A stretch of DNA of 64,000 nt from Flavobacterium channae (GCF_021172165.1 NZ_CP089096.1:1178001-1242000); one strand, 5' to 3'. Positions 52,088-60,900 are shown, numbered from the stretch's first letter. Numbers and translations: made by a program. Notes: generated from the sequence alone by a model not told the origin.

Positions 52088-52439
52088 AGAGAAAATTGAA
52101 TTCTTGTATAAAGAAGATGGAATTAGAGATAAACAGTTTTTAAATGATCTAGTTCATGATGATTTTAAATTAGAATGGGATAGTTCTTCTGGTAATTCTA
52201 TTTTAGACAAGAATTTTATTTTGAACTTAAGTGAAGTCATTAATTTGAATTTTGAAATTTCTTATTTTGAAATATCACACTTAATTGAAGAAGCTAATCA
52301 AATAGTAGTAAAATACAATCATAAATTGGCTACAATTGAAAATCCAAAAGAAATTATGTTAGTTGCAAAAGTTGTTGCAATTTGGACATTTCAAGATGGT
52401 AAAATTGTAGATGGATATCTAATTAGCAAACCTAACTAA
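52077..52439 (+). CDS. NTF2-like / SnoaL-fold small protein
   Basis: 120 residues. A helix-rich start ([33 protein letters not shown]) followed by beta-strands ([33 protein letters not shown]) gives an NTF2-like cone fold typical of nuclear-transport-factor-2/SnoaL proteins. No catalytic residues can be named. The 11-base overlap with the LpxD paralogue suggests coupling; the functional link to lipid A is not known. Confidence 0.65.
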   Translation: MTNREKIEFLYKEDGIRDKQFLNDLVHDDFKLEWDSSSGNSILDKNFILNLSEVINLNFEISYFEISHLIEEANQIVVKYNHKLATIENPKEIMLVAKVVAIWTFQDGKIVDGYLISKPN

Positions 52440-52480
52440 AAAAATACTATAAAAAAGATGCGATTATTTGGTAAAAAACT

Positions 52481-52488
52481 TACTTTTG
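52481..52488 (+). promoter_or_regulatory. Promoter -7 element (TACTTTTG) of sucD
   Basis: Matches TAnnTTTG, 35 bases before the sucD ATG. A TTTG lies only 10 bases upstream, too close for the usual -33 element. Confidence 0.45.
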
Positions 52489-52523
52489 CATCACAAATTT
52501 AAACACAATTTAATTCATATATC

Positions 52524-53396
52524 ATGAGCGTTTTAGTAAATAAAAATTCAAAAATAATTGTACAAGGGTTTACAGGAAGTGAAGGAACTTTCCATGCTTC
52601 TCAAATGATCGAGTACGGAACAAATGTTGTAGGTGGTGTAACTCCAGGAAAAGGTGGTTCAACACATTTAGACAAACCTGTTTTTAATACAGTTAAAGAT
52701 GCTGTAGAAAAAGCTGGTGCTGATACATCAATTATTTTCGTTCCGCCAGCATTTGCTGCTGATGCAATTATGGAAGCTGCTGAAGCTGGAATTAAAGTAA
52801 TCATTTGTATTACTGAAGGAATTCCTGTAGCAGATATGATTAAAGCTTATGATTATATTAAAGGTAAAGATTGTAGATTAGTTGGTCCTAACTGTCCTGG
52901 TGTTATTACTCCAGAAGAAGCTAAAGTTGGTATTATGCCAGGTTTCGTTTTCAAAAAAGGAAAAGTGGGTATTGTTTCTAAATCTGGTACTTTAACTTAC
53001 GAAGCTGCTGACCAAGTTGTAAAACAAGGTTTAGGTATTACTACAGCAATTGGTATCGGTGGAGACCCAATTATTGGAACTACTACTAAAGAAGCAGTTG
53101 AATTATTAATGAACGATCCAGAAACGGAATGTATCATTATGATTGGTGAAATTGGTGGACAATTAGAAGCTGATGCTGCTCGTTGGATTAAAGCTGATGG
53201 TAACCGTAAACCTGTAATTGGTTTTATCGCTGGAGAAACTGCTCCTAAAGGTAGAACTATGGGACATGCTGGTGCAATTGTAGGTGGAGCTGATGATACA
53301 GCTGAAGCTAAAAAACGTATCATGAGAGAAAACGGAATTCACGTTGTTGATTCTCCAGCTGAAATAGGTAAAAAAGTAAAAGAAGTTTTAGGATAA
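52524..53396 (+). CDS. sucD: Succinyl-CoA synthetase alpha subunit
   Basis: 290 residues, standard. Catalyses substrate-level phosphorylation in the TCA cycle with SucC. CoA-binding domain ([28 protein letters not shown]), phosphohistidine loop [13 protein letters not shown], and [10 protein letters not shown]. The beta subunit gene sucC is not in this window, as is usual in Flavobacteriaceae where the two are unlinked. Ended by a strong hairpin. Confidence 0.97.
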   Translation: MSVLVNKNSKIIVQGFTGSEGTFHASQMIEYGTNVVGGVTPGKGGSTHLDKPVFNTVKDAVEKAGADTSIIFVPPAFAADAIMEAAEAGIKVIICITEGIPVADMIKAYDYIKGKDCRLVGPNCPGVITPEEAKVGIMPGFVFKKGKVGIVSKSGTLTYEAADQVVKQGLGITTAIGIGGDPIIGTTTKEAVELLMNDPETECIIMIGEIGGQLEADAARWIKADGNRKPVIGFIAGETAPKGRTMGHAGAIVGGADDTAEAKKRIMRENGIHVVDSPAEIGKKVKEVLG

Positions 53397-53415
53397 TACT
53401 TTAACGAATAGATAC

Positions 53416-53445
53416 AAAAAATCCCGCTAAAAGCGGGATTTTTTA
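53416..53445. terminator. Bidirectional intrinsic terminator
   Basis: Stem AATCCCGCT/AGCGGGATT (53420-53428 with 53432-53440), triloop AAA, A- and T-runs on both sides, between convergent sucD and clpS. Confidence 0.95.
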
Positions 53446-53446
53446 T

Positions 53447-53722
53447 TTATATAATTTCTGCACTTAAACCTGCATCTAACAAAGCAGAACATTGTGGTCT
53501 TAATTGATCAATTGGACCAGTTTTAACCGTGCATTTTCCTTTATAATGAACTAATAAAGCACATTGTTCGGCTTGTAATTCATCATGTTGGCAAACACGA
53601 ATTAATGTGTCAATAACATGGTCAAAAGTGTTTACATCGTCGTTGTGTAAAACAATTTCGTTATTTACGCCTACAGCTTCTTCTACTAAAACCTCTTCCT
53701 GTATTTTTTCTATCGTACTCAT
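53447..53722 (-). CDS. clpS: ATP-dependent Clp protease adaptor ClpS
   Basis: 91 residues. N-degron adaptor that delivers substrates to ClpAP/ClpCP. The core IVLHNDDVNTFDHVIDTLIRVC, with the NDD(V)N substrate-pocket residues, CALLVHYKGKC and PLRPQCSALLDAGL-type end are typical. Its own promoter (TTG-19-TATTTTTG) lies directly upstream. The stop is 2 bases from the shared terminator. Confidence 0.95.
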   Translation of the reverse strand: MSTIEKIQEEVLVEEAVGVNNEIVLHNDDVNTFDHVIDTLIRVCQHDELQAEQCALLVHYKGKCTVKTGPIDQLRPQCSALLDAGLSAEII

Positions 53723-53748
53723 TTCCTTTTAGTTTGAAAGTTATTCAA

Positions 53749-53778
53749 CAAAAATAAAATTAATAATTATAACTTCAA
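53749..53778 (-). promoter_or_regulatory. Bacteroidota-type promoter of clpS
   Basis: Minus strand: TTG (53776-53778), 19-base spacer, TATTTTTG (53749-53756); 27 bases before the clpS ATG. Confidence 0.6.
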
Positions 53779-53782
53779 AATA

Positions 53783-54616
53783 CTAGTTTTTAAATTTTAA
53801 AGCTACCCAATTATTACGATCGAATTGTTTTACATAAGTTAATCCTTTAGAAGTACAGCTTTCTGAAATAACCGGAATATCTTCTGTATAAAAACCACTT
53901 AAAAATAAAGTTCCATTTTCGTTTAAACAATCTACATATTGTTGCATATCATTTAATAAAATGTTTCGGTTTATATTAGCAATAATAACGTCGTATTTTT
54001 TACCAACTAATAAAGAAGCTTCTCCTTCATAAACAGAAATATGTTTACAATTGTTTCGTTCTGCATTTTCAATTGAATTTAAATAACACCAATTGTCAAT
54101 ATCAATTGCGTCAATTGGTTGAGCACCTTTCATTTCAGCTAAAATGGCTAAAATAGCAGTTCCACAACCCATATCTAATGTTTTCTTGCCAACCAAATCA
54201 GTTTCTAATAAATGCTGAATCATCATGTGAGTAGTTTCATGATGTCCGGTACCAAAACTCATTTTTGGCTCAATAACAATGTCAAATTCAGCATTTGTTT
54301 TTTCATGAAAAGGAGCTCTTACATGACATTTTCCATCAACATCAATTGGTTCAAAGTTTTTTTCCCATTCTTCGTTCCAATTCACTTGTTCTATTTCTTC
54401 AAATGTATAGGAGATTTCAAACTCAGGATTTGATAATATTTGAATATCTTCTAAAATATCCTCATTCCATAAATCTTTTTGAACGAAAGCAGATATACCC
54501 GTTTCTGTTTCGATAAAACTTTCAAAAGCTTTTTCACCAAGCTCTGCTATTAAGATTTCACTTCCTAATTCTAAAGGTGTAATTGTAAAATGATATCCTA
54601 AATATATATTTGACAT
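53783..54616 (-). CDS. prmA: Ribosomal protein L11 methyltransferase PrmA
   Basis: 277 residues from the ATG near 54616 (MSNIYLGYHFTI); a TTG six codons upstream is open but not needed. Trimethylates L11 using SAM. N-terminal substrate-binding domain, then the Rossmann fold with PKMSFGTGHHETTHMM, LDMGCGTAILAILAEMKGA, AIDIDNWCYLNSIENA and IIANINRNIL (NPPY-type motif replaced by NINR, as in PrmA). Divergent from the porin gene across a palindrome-rich region. Confidence 0.95.
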   Translation of the reverse strand: MSNIYLGYHFTITPLELGSEILIAELGEKAFESFIETETGISAFVQKDLWNEDILEDIQILSNPEFEISYTFEEIEQVNWNEEWEKNFEPIDVDGKCHVRAPFHEKTNAEFDIVIEPKMSFGTGHHETTHMMIQHLLETDLVGKKTLDMGCGTAILAILAEMKGAQPIDAIDIDNWCYLNSIENAERNNCKHISVYEGEASLLVGKKYDVIIANINRNILLNDMQQYVDCLNENGTLFLSGFYTEDIPVISESCTSKGLTYVKQFDRNNWVALKFKN

Positions 54617-54631
54617 AACATTATTTTTTTG

Positions 54632-54682
54632 CAAAGGTAATGTTTAGTTAACATACTTAACATTGAAATAATGTTAAGTTTG
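54632..54682. promoter_or_regulatory. Divergent promoters with operator-like palindrome (prmA / porin)
   Basis: A perfect inverted repeat CTTAACATT (54656-54664) / AATGTTAAG (54670-54678), five-base spacer, with two more imperfect copies (AATGTTTAG and TTAACAT) just upstream. The -7 match TAAGTTTG (54675-54682) for the porin overlaps one arm, and on the other strand TACCTTTG (54632-54639) faces prmA. No T-run follows, so it is not a terminator; the arrangement suits a repressor site controlling the porin. Confidence 0.5.
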
Positions 54683-54707
54683 CAAAAAATATACAACAAC
54701 ATAACAA

Positions 54708-55925
54708 ATGAAAAAATTAGTAGTAGTTTTACTTCTTATAACTACAGCATTTTCTAGTGCTCAAGAGGTAAAACCAGTTTTAAAAGACAACGATTTAAAG
54801 TTGGCTGCACTTCCATATTATAGTTATGGAAAAGGTTTAGGAATTACTTCTCCAGATAGTTTATTTCAACTAAATATCCGCTTTAGAATGCAAAATAGGG
54901 TAACTTATATTCAGAACGATGGTGCTGATGCGGCTTATTCTGGTGAAATTAGACGTTTGCGTTTGCGTTTTGACGGTTATGTGGGAAATCCTCATTTCTT
55001 GTACGTAATTCAGTTATCGTTTGCTCCTGGTGATGTTGGTGAAATTGAAGAAGGTGAAAATATCAATATTATTCGTGATGCTGCTGTTTTTTACCGTCCA
55101 AATAAACATTGGAGTTTCTTATTTGGTCAAACAAAATTACCTGGAAATCGTCAGCGTGTAAACTCTTCTGGTGCACTTCAATTAACAGACAGAAGTATCA
55201 ACAATGCTCGTTTTACTATTGATCGTGATTTTGGTTTTCAAGCGTATTATTTAAATGAAAATAAAGATAAGTTTTCATATAATGTAAAAACGGCTGTTAC
55301 AACTGGAGAAGGAAGAAACTGGACAAAATCTGCAGATGATGGAGTTGCTTTAACAGGGAAGTTAGAATTAATGCCATTTGGTTCATTTAAAAAAGACGGA
55401 ACTAATTTTGAAGGAGACGTTGCTCGCGAAGAAAAACCTAAGTTATTATTATCTGGAGCATTCAGCCAAAATAATTTATCAAAAAGAACGCAAGGTCAAT
55501 TAGGAAAAGATTTATTTGAATCTAAAACTACAAAATCGGTTTTTGTTGATGCAATGGTAAAATACAATGGTTGGGCTTTCATGTCGGCTTATATGTCACG
55601 TTCAACAAAAGATCCTATTGCTTTCAATCCTGAAGATATCACAGAGTTTAATTATGTGCCAACAGGAAGCGGAATGGATTATCAGTTGAGTTATGTTTTT
55701 CCAACGAATTATGAAATTATTGGTCGTTTTTCAACACAAAAAATGCATGAAGATATTCAAACGTTAACTCCAGATTCAAAACAATATTCTATTGGTTTAA
55801 CAAAGTATTTATGGGAACACGCATTCAAATTGCAAGGTGAAGTTACCATGACTGATTTGGATTATTTTGATGGTTCAAGTAAACAAAATTGGTACGTTCG
55901 TTTACAATTAGAAATTGGTATCTAA
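54708..55925 (+). CDS. Outer membrane porin, OprP/OprO-like
   Basis: 405 residues. Signal peptide of about 18 residues (AFSSAQ) followed by a 16-strand-type barrel: FQLNIRFRMQNRVTYI, RRLRLRFDGYVGNPHFLYVIQLSFAPGD, FLFGQTKLPGNRQRVNSSGALQLTDRSI, ending in YVRLQLEIGI. This matches the phosphate-selective porin O/P family, in which the QTKLPGNRQR segment is conserved. Whether phosphate is the substrate cannot be told; no pho genes are nearby. An inverted repeat overlaps its promoter, so regulated expression is likely. Confidence 0.85.
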   Translation: MKKLVVVLLLITTAFSSAQEVKPVLKDNDLKLAALPYYSYGKGLGITSPDSLFQLNIRFRMQNRVTYIQNDGADAAYSGEIRRLRLRFDGYVGNPHFLYVIQLSFAPGDVGEIEEGENINIIRDAAVFYRPNKHWSFLFGQTKLPGNRQRVNSSGALQLTDRSINNARFTIDRDFGFQAYYLNENKDKFSYNVKTAVTTGEGRNWTKSADDGVALTGKLELMPFGSFKKDGTNFEGDVAREEKPKLLLSGAFSQNNLSKRTQGQLGKDLFESKTTKSVFVDAMVKYNGWAFMSAYMSRSTKDPIAFNPEDITEFNYVPTGSGMDYQLSYVFPTNYEIIGRFSTQKMHEDIQTLTPDSKQYSIGLTKYLWEHAFKLQGEVTMTDLDYFDGSSKQNWYVRLQLEIGI

Positions 55926-55945
55926 TACATAATTTAATACAATTT

Positions 55946-55975
55946 AAATCCAGTTCTAGTAACTGGATTTTTTTT
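55946..55975 (+). terminator. Intrinsic terminator of the porin gene
   Basis: Stem AAATCCAGTT (55946-55955) / AACTGGATTT (55961-55970), loop of five, followed by eight T's. Confidence 0.92.
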
Positions 55976-55989
55976 ATCTTCTAATTGCT

Positions 55990-55997
55990 TACCTTTG
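55990..55997 (+). promoter_or_regulatory. Promoter -7 element (TACCTTTG) of the CvfB-like gene
   Basis: Matches TAnnTTTG, 18 bases before the ATG at 56016. Confidence 0.5.
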
Positions 55998-56015
55998 CAT
56001 AATATTTATTACTTC

Positions 56016-56843
56016 ATGATACAAATAGGCGAATACAATACATTACGAATTTTAAGAGCTACTAAAGTAGGATTATTTTTAGGAAACGATACCGAAGATA
56101 TTTTATTACCAAATAAATATGTTCCTAAAGATTTTCATATTGGAGATGATATTACTGTTTTCGTTTATCTAGATCACGAAGAACGTCAGGTTGCAACCAC
56201 GTTAAAACCTTATATTAAGTTGAATGAATTTGCTCATTTAAAAGTAAACTACATCAATAAGTTTGGTGCATTTTTAGATTGGGGTTTAGAGAAAGATTTA
56301 TTTGTTCCGTTTAAAGAGCAAGCGCGTCCTATGGAAGAAGGAAAACGTTATTTGGTTTACATGCATTTGGATGAAAAAACAAATCGATTAGTTGCTTCTA
56401 GTAGAACCAATAAATATTTATCAAACGAAAATATTGACCTTGAAAAAAATGAAGAAGTTGATATTTTAATTTCTCATATTACAGATGCTGGAATTAATTG
56501 TATCATCAATCAAAAACACAAGGGTTTAGCTTATAAAAATGAAGTATACGACGATGTAAAACCTGGAATGAAAACCAAAGGTTATATCAAGAACATTCGT
56601 CCTGATGGTAAAATTGATATTTTACTTCGTAAAGTAGGAGTAGAGGCAATTGAACCATCTTCACAAATAATTTTAGACGAATTAAAATCAAATAGAGGCT
56701 TTTTACGCTTAACCGATAATTCGCATCCAGAAGATATTAAAACGGTTCTAAAAATGAGTAAAAAGAACTTTAAAAAAGCCGTTGGAAATTTATATAAGCA
56801 AAAATTAATTGAGATTAAAGAGGACGGAATTTATTTAGTCTAA
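56016..56843 (+). CDS. CvfB-like S1 RNA-binding protein
   Basis: 275 residues from the ATG at 56016 (MIQIGEYNTLRILRAT); the TTG at 55995 lies inside the promoter element and is not used. Contains several S1/OB segments (KVNYINKFGAFLDWGLEKDLFVPFKEQ, ILISHITDAGINCIINQKHKGLAY, PGMKTKGYIKNIRPDGKIDILL) and a C-terminal winged-helix (ILDELKSNRGFLRLTDNSHPEDI, SKKNFKKAVGNLYKQKLIEIK). This is the CvfB/YitL architecture, RNA-binding regulators affecting virulence genes in staphylococci (family knowledge). Followed 11 bases later by an alpha/beta hydrolase. Confidence 0.9.
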   Translation: MIQIGEYNTLRILRATKVGLFLGNDTEDILLPNKYVPKDFHIGDDITVFVYLDHEERQVATTLKPYIKLNEFAHLKVNYINKFGAFLDWGLEKDLFVPFKEQARPMEEGKRYLVYMHLDEKTNRLVASSRTNKYLSNENIDLEKNEEVDILISHITDAGINCIINQKHKGLAYKNEVYDDVKPGMKTKGYIKNIRPDGKIDILLRKVGVEAIEPSSQIILDELKSNRGFLRLTDNSHPEDIKTVLKMSKKNFKKAVGNLYKQKLIEIKEDGIYLV

Positions 56844-56853
56844 CAATTTTATA

Positions 56854-57819
56854 ATGCCAGTAATAGCGCAGTCAAAATACAATGAACTTGTTTCGGGTTT
56901 TTACAAGAATCCTCACATTGCTACGATATATGCTGGAAAGTTCAAGCATTTTTCGGTTCCAGATTATCAAAGAGAAAAAGTAGAACTTTCAGATGGCGAT
57001 TTTTTGGCTGTTGATTATAAAATTACCAATCCTAATAAAGCCATCATTATATGTCATGGTTTAGAAGGAAATTCACAAAGAACTTATATTAATAGTTGTT
57101 CGGATTATTTTCTAAAAAACAATTATTCAGTTTTTGCTTGGAATAACAGAACGTGTAGTGGTGAAATGAATCGTTTGCCTCAATTGTATCATCATGCCTC
57201 AATTGAAGATTTAGATGCAGTTGTGCAATTTGCATTGAGTAAAGGAATTACCGAGTTGTATTTGATTGGTTTTTCTATGGGTGGCGCTCAAATTTTAAAC
57301 TATTTAGGAAGAGAACCAAAGTTAAATGATGCCATAAAAGCTGCAGTTTCAGTTTCCGTTCCAATTGAAATTCAAGTAAGTGCTGATGCTTTGCATAAAG
57401 GATTTAATCAGGTTTACATGAAAAATTTTCTTATCGGATTAAATAAAAAACTAAAATTAAAAGCCAAACAGTTTCCAGAACTTATCGATTTGAATCGACT
57501 AAAGAAAGTGAAAAATTTTAAAGATTTAGACGATAATTTCACAGCACCATTACACGGTTTTAAAGATCGTTTTGATTATTATTACAAAGTTTCTCCAGCA
57601 AGATGTTTGGAAGCTATATCGAAGCCAGTTTTAATTTTAAATGCCTTAAATGATACTTTTTTAGGTGAAGGATGTTTTCCAGTTGATGCCGCTAGTAAAA
57701 GTTCGAATATCTTTTTAGAAACGCCTACTTTTGGTGGACATTGCGCTTTTATAGTTAAGGATACCAATTATTCTTTTGCTGAAATGAGAGCTTTTGATTT
57801 TTTTGAATCATTTAAATAG
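56854..57819 (+). CDS. Alpha/beta hydrolase, YheT family
   Basis: 321 residues. Catalytic elements: IICHGLEGNSQRTYINS (oxyanion), nucleophile elbow LYLIGFSMGGAQILNYLG (Ser), Asp in LILNALNDTFLG and His in TFGGHCAFI. The first 40 residues (KYNELVSGFYKNPHIATIYAG) are the YheT-type N-terminal extension. Probable cytoplasmic esterase of unknown substrate. 11 bases after the CvfB-like gene and 7 bases before a small membrane protein. Confidence 0.9.
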   Translation: MPVIAQSKYNELVSGFYKNPHIATIYAGKFKHFSVPDYQREKVELSDGDFLAVDYKITNPNKAIIICHGLEGNSQRTYINSCSDYFLKNNYSVFAWNNRTCSGEMNRLPQLYHHASIEDLDAVVQFALSKGITELYLIGFSMGGAQILNYLGREPKLNDAIKAAVSVSVPIEIQVSADALHKGFNQVYMKNFLIGLNKKLKLKAKQFPELIDLNRLKKVKNFKDLDDNFTAPLHGFKDRFDYYYKVSPARCLEAISKPVLILNALNDTFLGEGCFPVDAASKSSNIFLETPTFGGHCAFIVKDTNYSFAEMRAFDFFESFK

Positions 57820-57825
57820 CATGTT

Positions 57826-58113
57826 ATGAATATTAAGCCAACCATTTATTTGATACTAAGTGTTGTAATTTTAATTATGACCTTTTTTGCTATTTTTCAG
57901 AGTTTTGAAACAATTCAATTTATTGGATTTGAAACAGAAGCAATTTGGATTCCTATTTGGATTGCAGTTGTTTTATTACCAATTTTAAATGTTTATGAGA
58001 TTGCTATAAATACTTCAGATTATAATAAGTATTATTGGATTGCCTTAATTTGTAATATCATTACCATTTTATTTATAATCAGACATTTTAAAATACAATT
58101 GATTAATTGGTAG
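57826..58113 (+). CDS. Small hypothetical membrane protein
   Basis: 95 residues, no family recognised. Three predicted transmembrane helices: residues 4-26 (IYLILSVVILIMTFFAI), 42-62 (IWIPIWIAVVLLPILNV) and 71-90 (YYWIALICNIITILFII). Cotranscribed with the hydrolase upstream. Its last 11 bases overlap the convergent gene at 58103. Confidence 0.75.
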   Translation: MNIKPTIYLILSVVILIMTFFAIFQSFETIQFIGFETEAIWIPIWIAVVLLPILNVYEIAINTSDYNKYYWIALICNIITILFIIRHFKIQLINW

Positions 58114-58750
58114 CAATGATTTCATTAAGAAGCCATTTCTTAATTAAAACATCGTTATACGTTATGTTTGCAATATAATAGTTTGTACTCATAATTGCTT
58201 TCGAACTTTCTACTGTTTCTTTCATAACACCTTTGTTGTCTAGATAATTGGAATGAATGAAATACACTTCACTCTTATCTTTGTAGATATAACCTACGTG
58301 AAAATCAAGTCCAATAAAATAGAGTCCGTCTTGTTTCTTTAAGAAGTGATTTTTTAATTCTTGTTTAGAGATGTTTTGCAATTTTTCAATGGTTGTTCCA
58401 CAAGCAATACTTTTTGCTTCTTCTTCAGGACTTTTTTGAGCCAATTTGAATCGATTTATCTTAAATCCTACATCACGTAAAGTTGTTGAAACAAAATAAC
58501 CACATGCAATTGTTCCTTGCTTTGGTATTTCCGTATGTCCTTCAAAACTCCATTTGGTGGTATACCAATGATTAAAAATATCTTCAACTAAATATTGAGT
58601 TACCTGTTTTCTTGATTTGTTCAGCACTTCTGATGTATTTGTGCCTGAATTGTATGTTATCTTCAATTCATTTCTTCCTTTTTCAATATTGCTTTTACAG
58701 ATGGTATAACTTGAAATCGCCACAACTAAATATATAAGTATGAATTTCAT
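58103..58750 (-). CDS. Exported protein with NlpC/P60-like cysteine-peptidase signature
   Basis: 215 residues, no firm family. An N-terminal hydrophobic stretch (FILIYLVVAISSYTI) looks like a signal peptide or anchor. The segment TIACGYFVSTTLRDVGFKI carries a Cys followed by the helix pattern of papain-fold NlpC/P60 and CHAP enzymes, and FIGLDFHVGYIYKD, then VYFIHSNYLD, supply candidate His residues. This suggests a cell-wall or peptide hydrolase, inferred from motifs only. Monocistronic; convergent overlap of 11 bases with the small membrane protein. Confidence 0.6.
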   Translation of the reverse strand: MKFILIYLVVAISSYTICKSNIEKGRNELKITYNSGTNTSEVLNKSRKQVTQYLVEDIFNHWYTTKWSFEGHTEIPKQGTIACGYFVSTTLRDVGFKINRFKLAQKSPEEEAKSIACGTTIEKLQNISKQELKNHFLKKQDGLYFIGLDFHVGYIYKDKSEVYFIHSNYLDNKGVMKETVESSKAIMSTNYYIANITYNDVLIKKWLLNEIIATN

Positions 58751-58811
58751 ATGTATTTTTTATAGCAAACGTATTTAACATTTATTTCGTATTTAATTAA
58801 AAATCATTTGC

Positions 58812-58819
58812 TACATTTG
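58812..58819 (+). promoter_or_regulatory. Promoter -7 element (TACATTTG) of the dioxygenase gene
   Basis: Matches TAnnTTTG, 19 bases before the ATG at 58839. Confidence 0.5.
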
Positions 58820-58838
58820 TATATACAAATATCAATTT

Positions 58839-59717
58839 ATGAATCGAAAGAATTTCATAACTTTACTAACAGGAGGAGTAGCTATGGCAAGTATACAACC
58901 ATTTTATAATTGGACTAAAACGTTAAACGAAGAAGATCAAAAAATGCCCGTTTTATTTATAGGACATGGTTCACCTATGAATGCAATTGAAGATAATGAG
59001 TTTTCAAAAAGATGGCAGCAAATGGGAAAAGAAATACCAACACCAAAGGCTGTTGTTGTAATCTCAGCTCATTGGTTGACAAAGGGGACTTTTGTAACAG
59101 CTATGCCAAATCCTAAAACGATACACGATTTTGGAGGTTTTCCTCAAGCTTTATTTGATGTGCAATATCCAGCGCCAGGAGATCCTGAATTGGCTGGCGA
59201 AATTCAAAAATTAATTACAAATCCTGCAGTTGAGTTAGATCACGATTGGGGATTAGACCACGGAACTTGGTCAGTAGTAAAACACATGTATCCTGATGCA
59301 GATATTCCGGTTTTACAATTAAGTATCGATTATTACAAACCAGGAGCTTATCATTATGAATTAGCAAAACAATTATTAGCGCTTCGTAAAAAAGGAGTTT
59401 TAATAATTGGAAGTGGTAATATGGTACACAATTTACGAATGGTTGCTTGGGATAAACTAAGTGAGCCTGAATACGGTTTTGATTGGGCTTTGGAAATGAA
59501 TGCTATTTTTAAAAATAAAATTTCAAACGGATTTCATAAAGAGTTAATCCAGTATGAAAAATTAAACAAAGCAGCAACTTTAGCTATTCCATCACCAGAC
59601 CATTACTATCCATTACTATATATTTTAGCATTACAAACAGATAATGATAAAGTGGAGTTTTTTAACGATAAAGCTGTTGGAGGTTCACTTACAATGACTT
59701 CGGTAAAAATAGGATAA
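58839..59717 (+). CDS. ygiD: YgiD-type extradiol dioxygenase (LigB fold)
   Basis: 292 residues. Class III extradiol ring-cleavage dioxygenase of the 4,5-DOPA dioxygenase family. Metal residues: first His in VLFIGHGSPMNAIED, His in VVVISAHWLTKG, His in ELDHDWGLDHGTWSV, and SPDHYYPLLYILA near the end. The N-terminal 27 residues (NRKNFITLLTGGVAMASIQ) resemble a Tat or Sec signal, unlike E. coli YgiD, so it may be exported; no clear twin arginine is present. Substrate unknown. Convergent with the serine hydrolase gene. Confidence 0.9.
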   Translation: MNRKNFITLLTGGVAMASIQPFYNWTKTLNEEDQKMPVLFIGHGSPMNAIEDNEFSKRWQQMGKEIPTPKAVVVISAHWLTKGTFVTAMPNPKTIHDFGGFPQALFDVQYPAPGDPELAGEIQKLITNPAVELDHDWGLDHGTWSVVKHMYPDADIPVLQLSIDYYKPGAYHYELAKQLLALRKKGVLIIGSGNMVHNLRMVAWDKLSEPEYGFDWALEMNAIFKNKISNGFHKELIQYEKLNKAATLAIPSPDHYYPLLYILALQTDNDKVEFFNDKAVGGSLTMTSVKIG

Positions 59718-59718
59718 A

Positions 59719-60900
59719 CTATTCGCCTTCTTCATCATCAAACTTAAAAGGATAATCACCAAATTTTGGTGCTAATCGTTTTGTTTGATATGTTTTTCTG
59801 GTGAACTTATTTGAAATTGCAATTATAGTAACAGAATCTTTTTTAAGTGTAACATACGATGATGTGTTTCCATGCCACCATCCGTTATGAAATAAATACT
59901 GTTGCCCTGTTTCAAATTCTAACATACGAATTCCTAAACCGTAGTTTTTTGTTCCTTTTCTTTCGTAGCTGTAACCTTTATACATTTCGGCTTTCATTTC
60001 AGCACTTAAGAATTTATCAGAATATAAAGCCAAATCAAATTTTAATAAATCGCGCGGAGTAGAGTAGATGTTCTTATCACCATATACTTGGTCTAAGAAT
60101 TCAAATGCCAAACGCAAATAGTTGTTTTTGTATGACTGACTAACTTCGTCTTGTTTGTTTAAATCATTAAAGACAAACGTGTTTTTCATATCCAAAGGAT
60201 CAAAAATCATTTCTTGAAGCACTTTTGGATACGATTTTTTAGTAACCTTTTCAATAATTAATGCTAATAAAGCATAATTTGTATTACAATAGCCAAAACG
60301 TGTTCCTGGAGTAGATTCTAAACCAATATTTTTTGTCGCTAAAAGCGTTAAAACATCTTCGTTTGTTAATGTTTTCTTTTTATCCCAAACACCTTTATCA
60401 TCTGTAAAATAGGCATAATTACGTAAACCACTACGATGATTTAAAAGCATTCTTACTGTTGTCTTTTCGTGTGGGAATTCAGGAAGATAAACTGTAACTA
60501 AATCGTCTAATTTTAGTTTTTTTTCATCTACCAATTTTAGAACAGTTACTGCAGTAATTACTTTACTCACAGAAGCTATATGCAACGGAGTGTTTTCTTT
60601 TATAGAATCTCCTTTTTCCTTGTAAGCATAACCGCTATAATTTTCATATAAGATTTCCCCATTTTTAGCCACAAGAAAAGAACCACTAAAGTCTTTAGCA
60701 TTAAATTTTTTATCATAGAAAGCTTCAACTTCATTTCCCATTCTTTTTTTATAAATGGTAGTTAAAGGAGTAAAGTTAACGGCAAATTCAGACACGTTAC
60801 CTTCTTTATCTTTTAAAGTCGATTCTTTGTTTTCGTCGGGTTTATTTTGGCAATTAAAAAGTAGTAAGCTTAAACTTACAATTACTATTTTATTCAACAT
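59719..60900 (-). CDS. Serine hydrolase, beta-lactamase/penicillin-binding fold, lipoprotein
   Basis: 393 residues. Signal peptide with lipobox (LLLFNC, Cys at about residue 17). Class C beta-lactamase-like fold: catalytic SxxK in IASVSKVITAV, YxN in RFGYCNTNYALLAL, and third motif HNGWWHG in place of HxG/KTG. The family includes D-alanyl-D-alanine-type peptidases and esterases; true beta-lactamase activity is not implied. It overlaps the bPH gene upstream by 11 bases. Confidence 0.9.
   Translation of the reverse strand: MLNKIVIVSLSLLLFNCQNKPDENKESTLKDKEGNVSEFAVNFTPLTTIYKKRMGNEVEAFYDKKFNAKDFSGSFLVAKNGEILYENYSGYAYKEKGDSIKENTPLHIASVSKVITAVTVLKLVDEKKLKLDDLVTVYLPEFPHEKTTVRMLLNHRSGLRNYAYFTDDKGVWDKKKTLTNEDVLTLLATKNIGLESTPGTRFGYCNTNYALLALIIEKVTKKSYPKVLQEMIFDPLDMKNTFVFNDLNKQDEVSQSYKNNYLRLAFEFLDQVYGDKNIYSTPRDLLKFDLALYSDKFLSAEMKAEMYKGYSYERKGTKNYGLGIRMLEFETGQQYLFHNGWWHGNTSSYVTLKKDSVTIIAISNKFTRKTYQTKRLAPKFGDYPFKFDDEEGE

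Noticed and set aside
54656..54678. Palindrome read as a terminator
   Set aside because: It lies between divergent genes and lacks a T-run; an operator is more likely.
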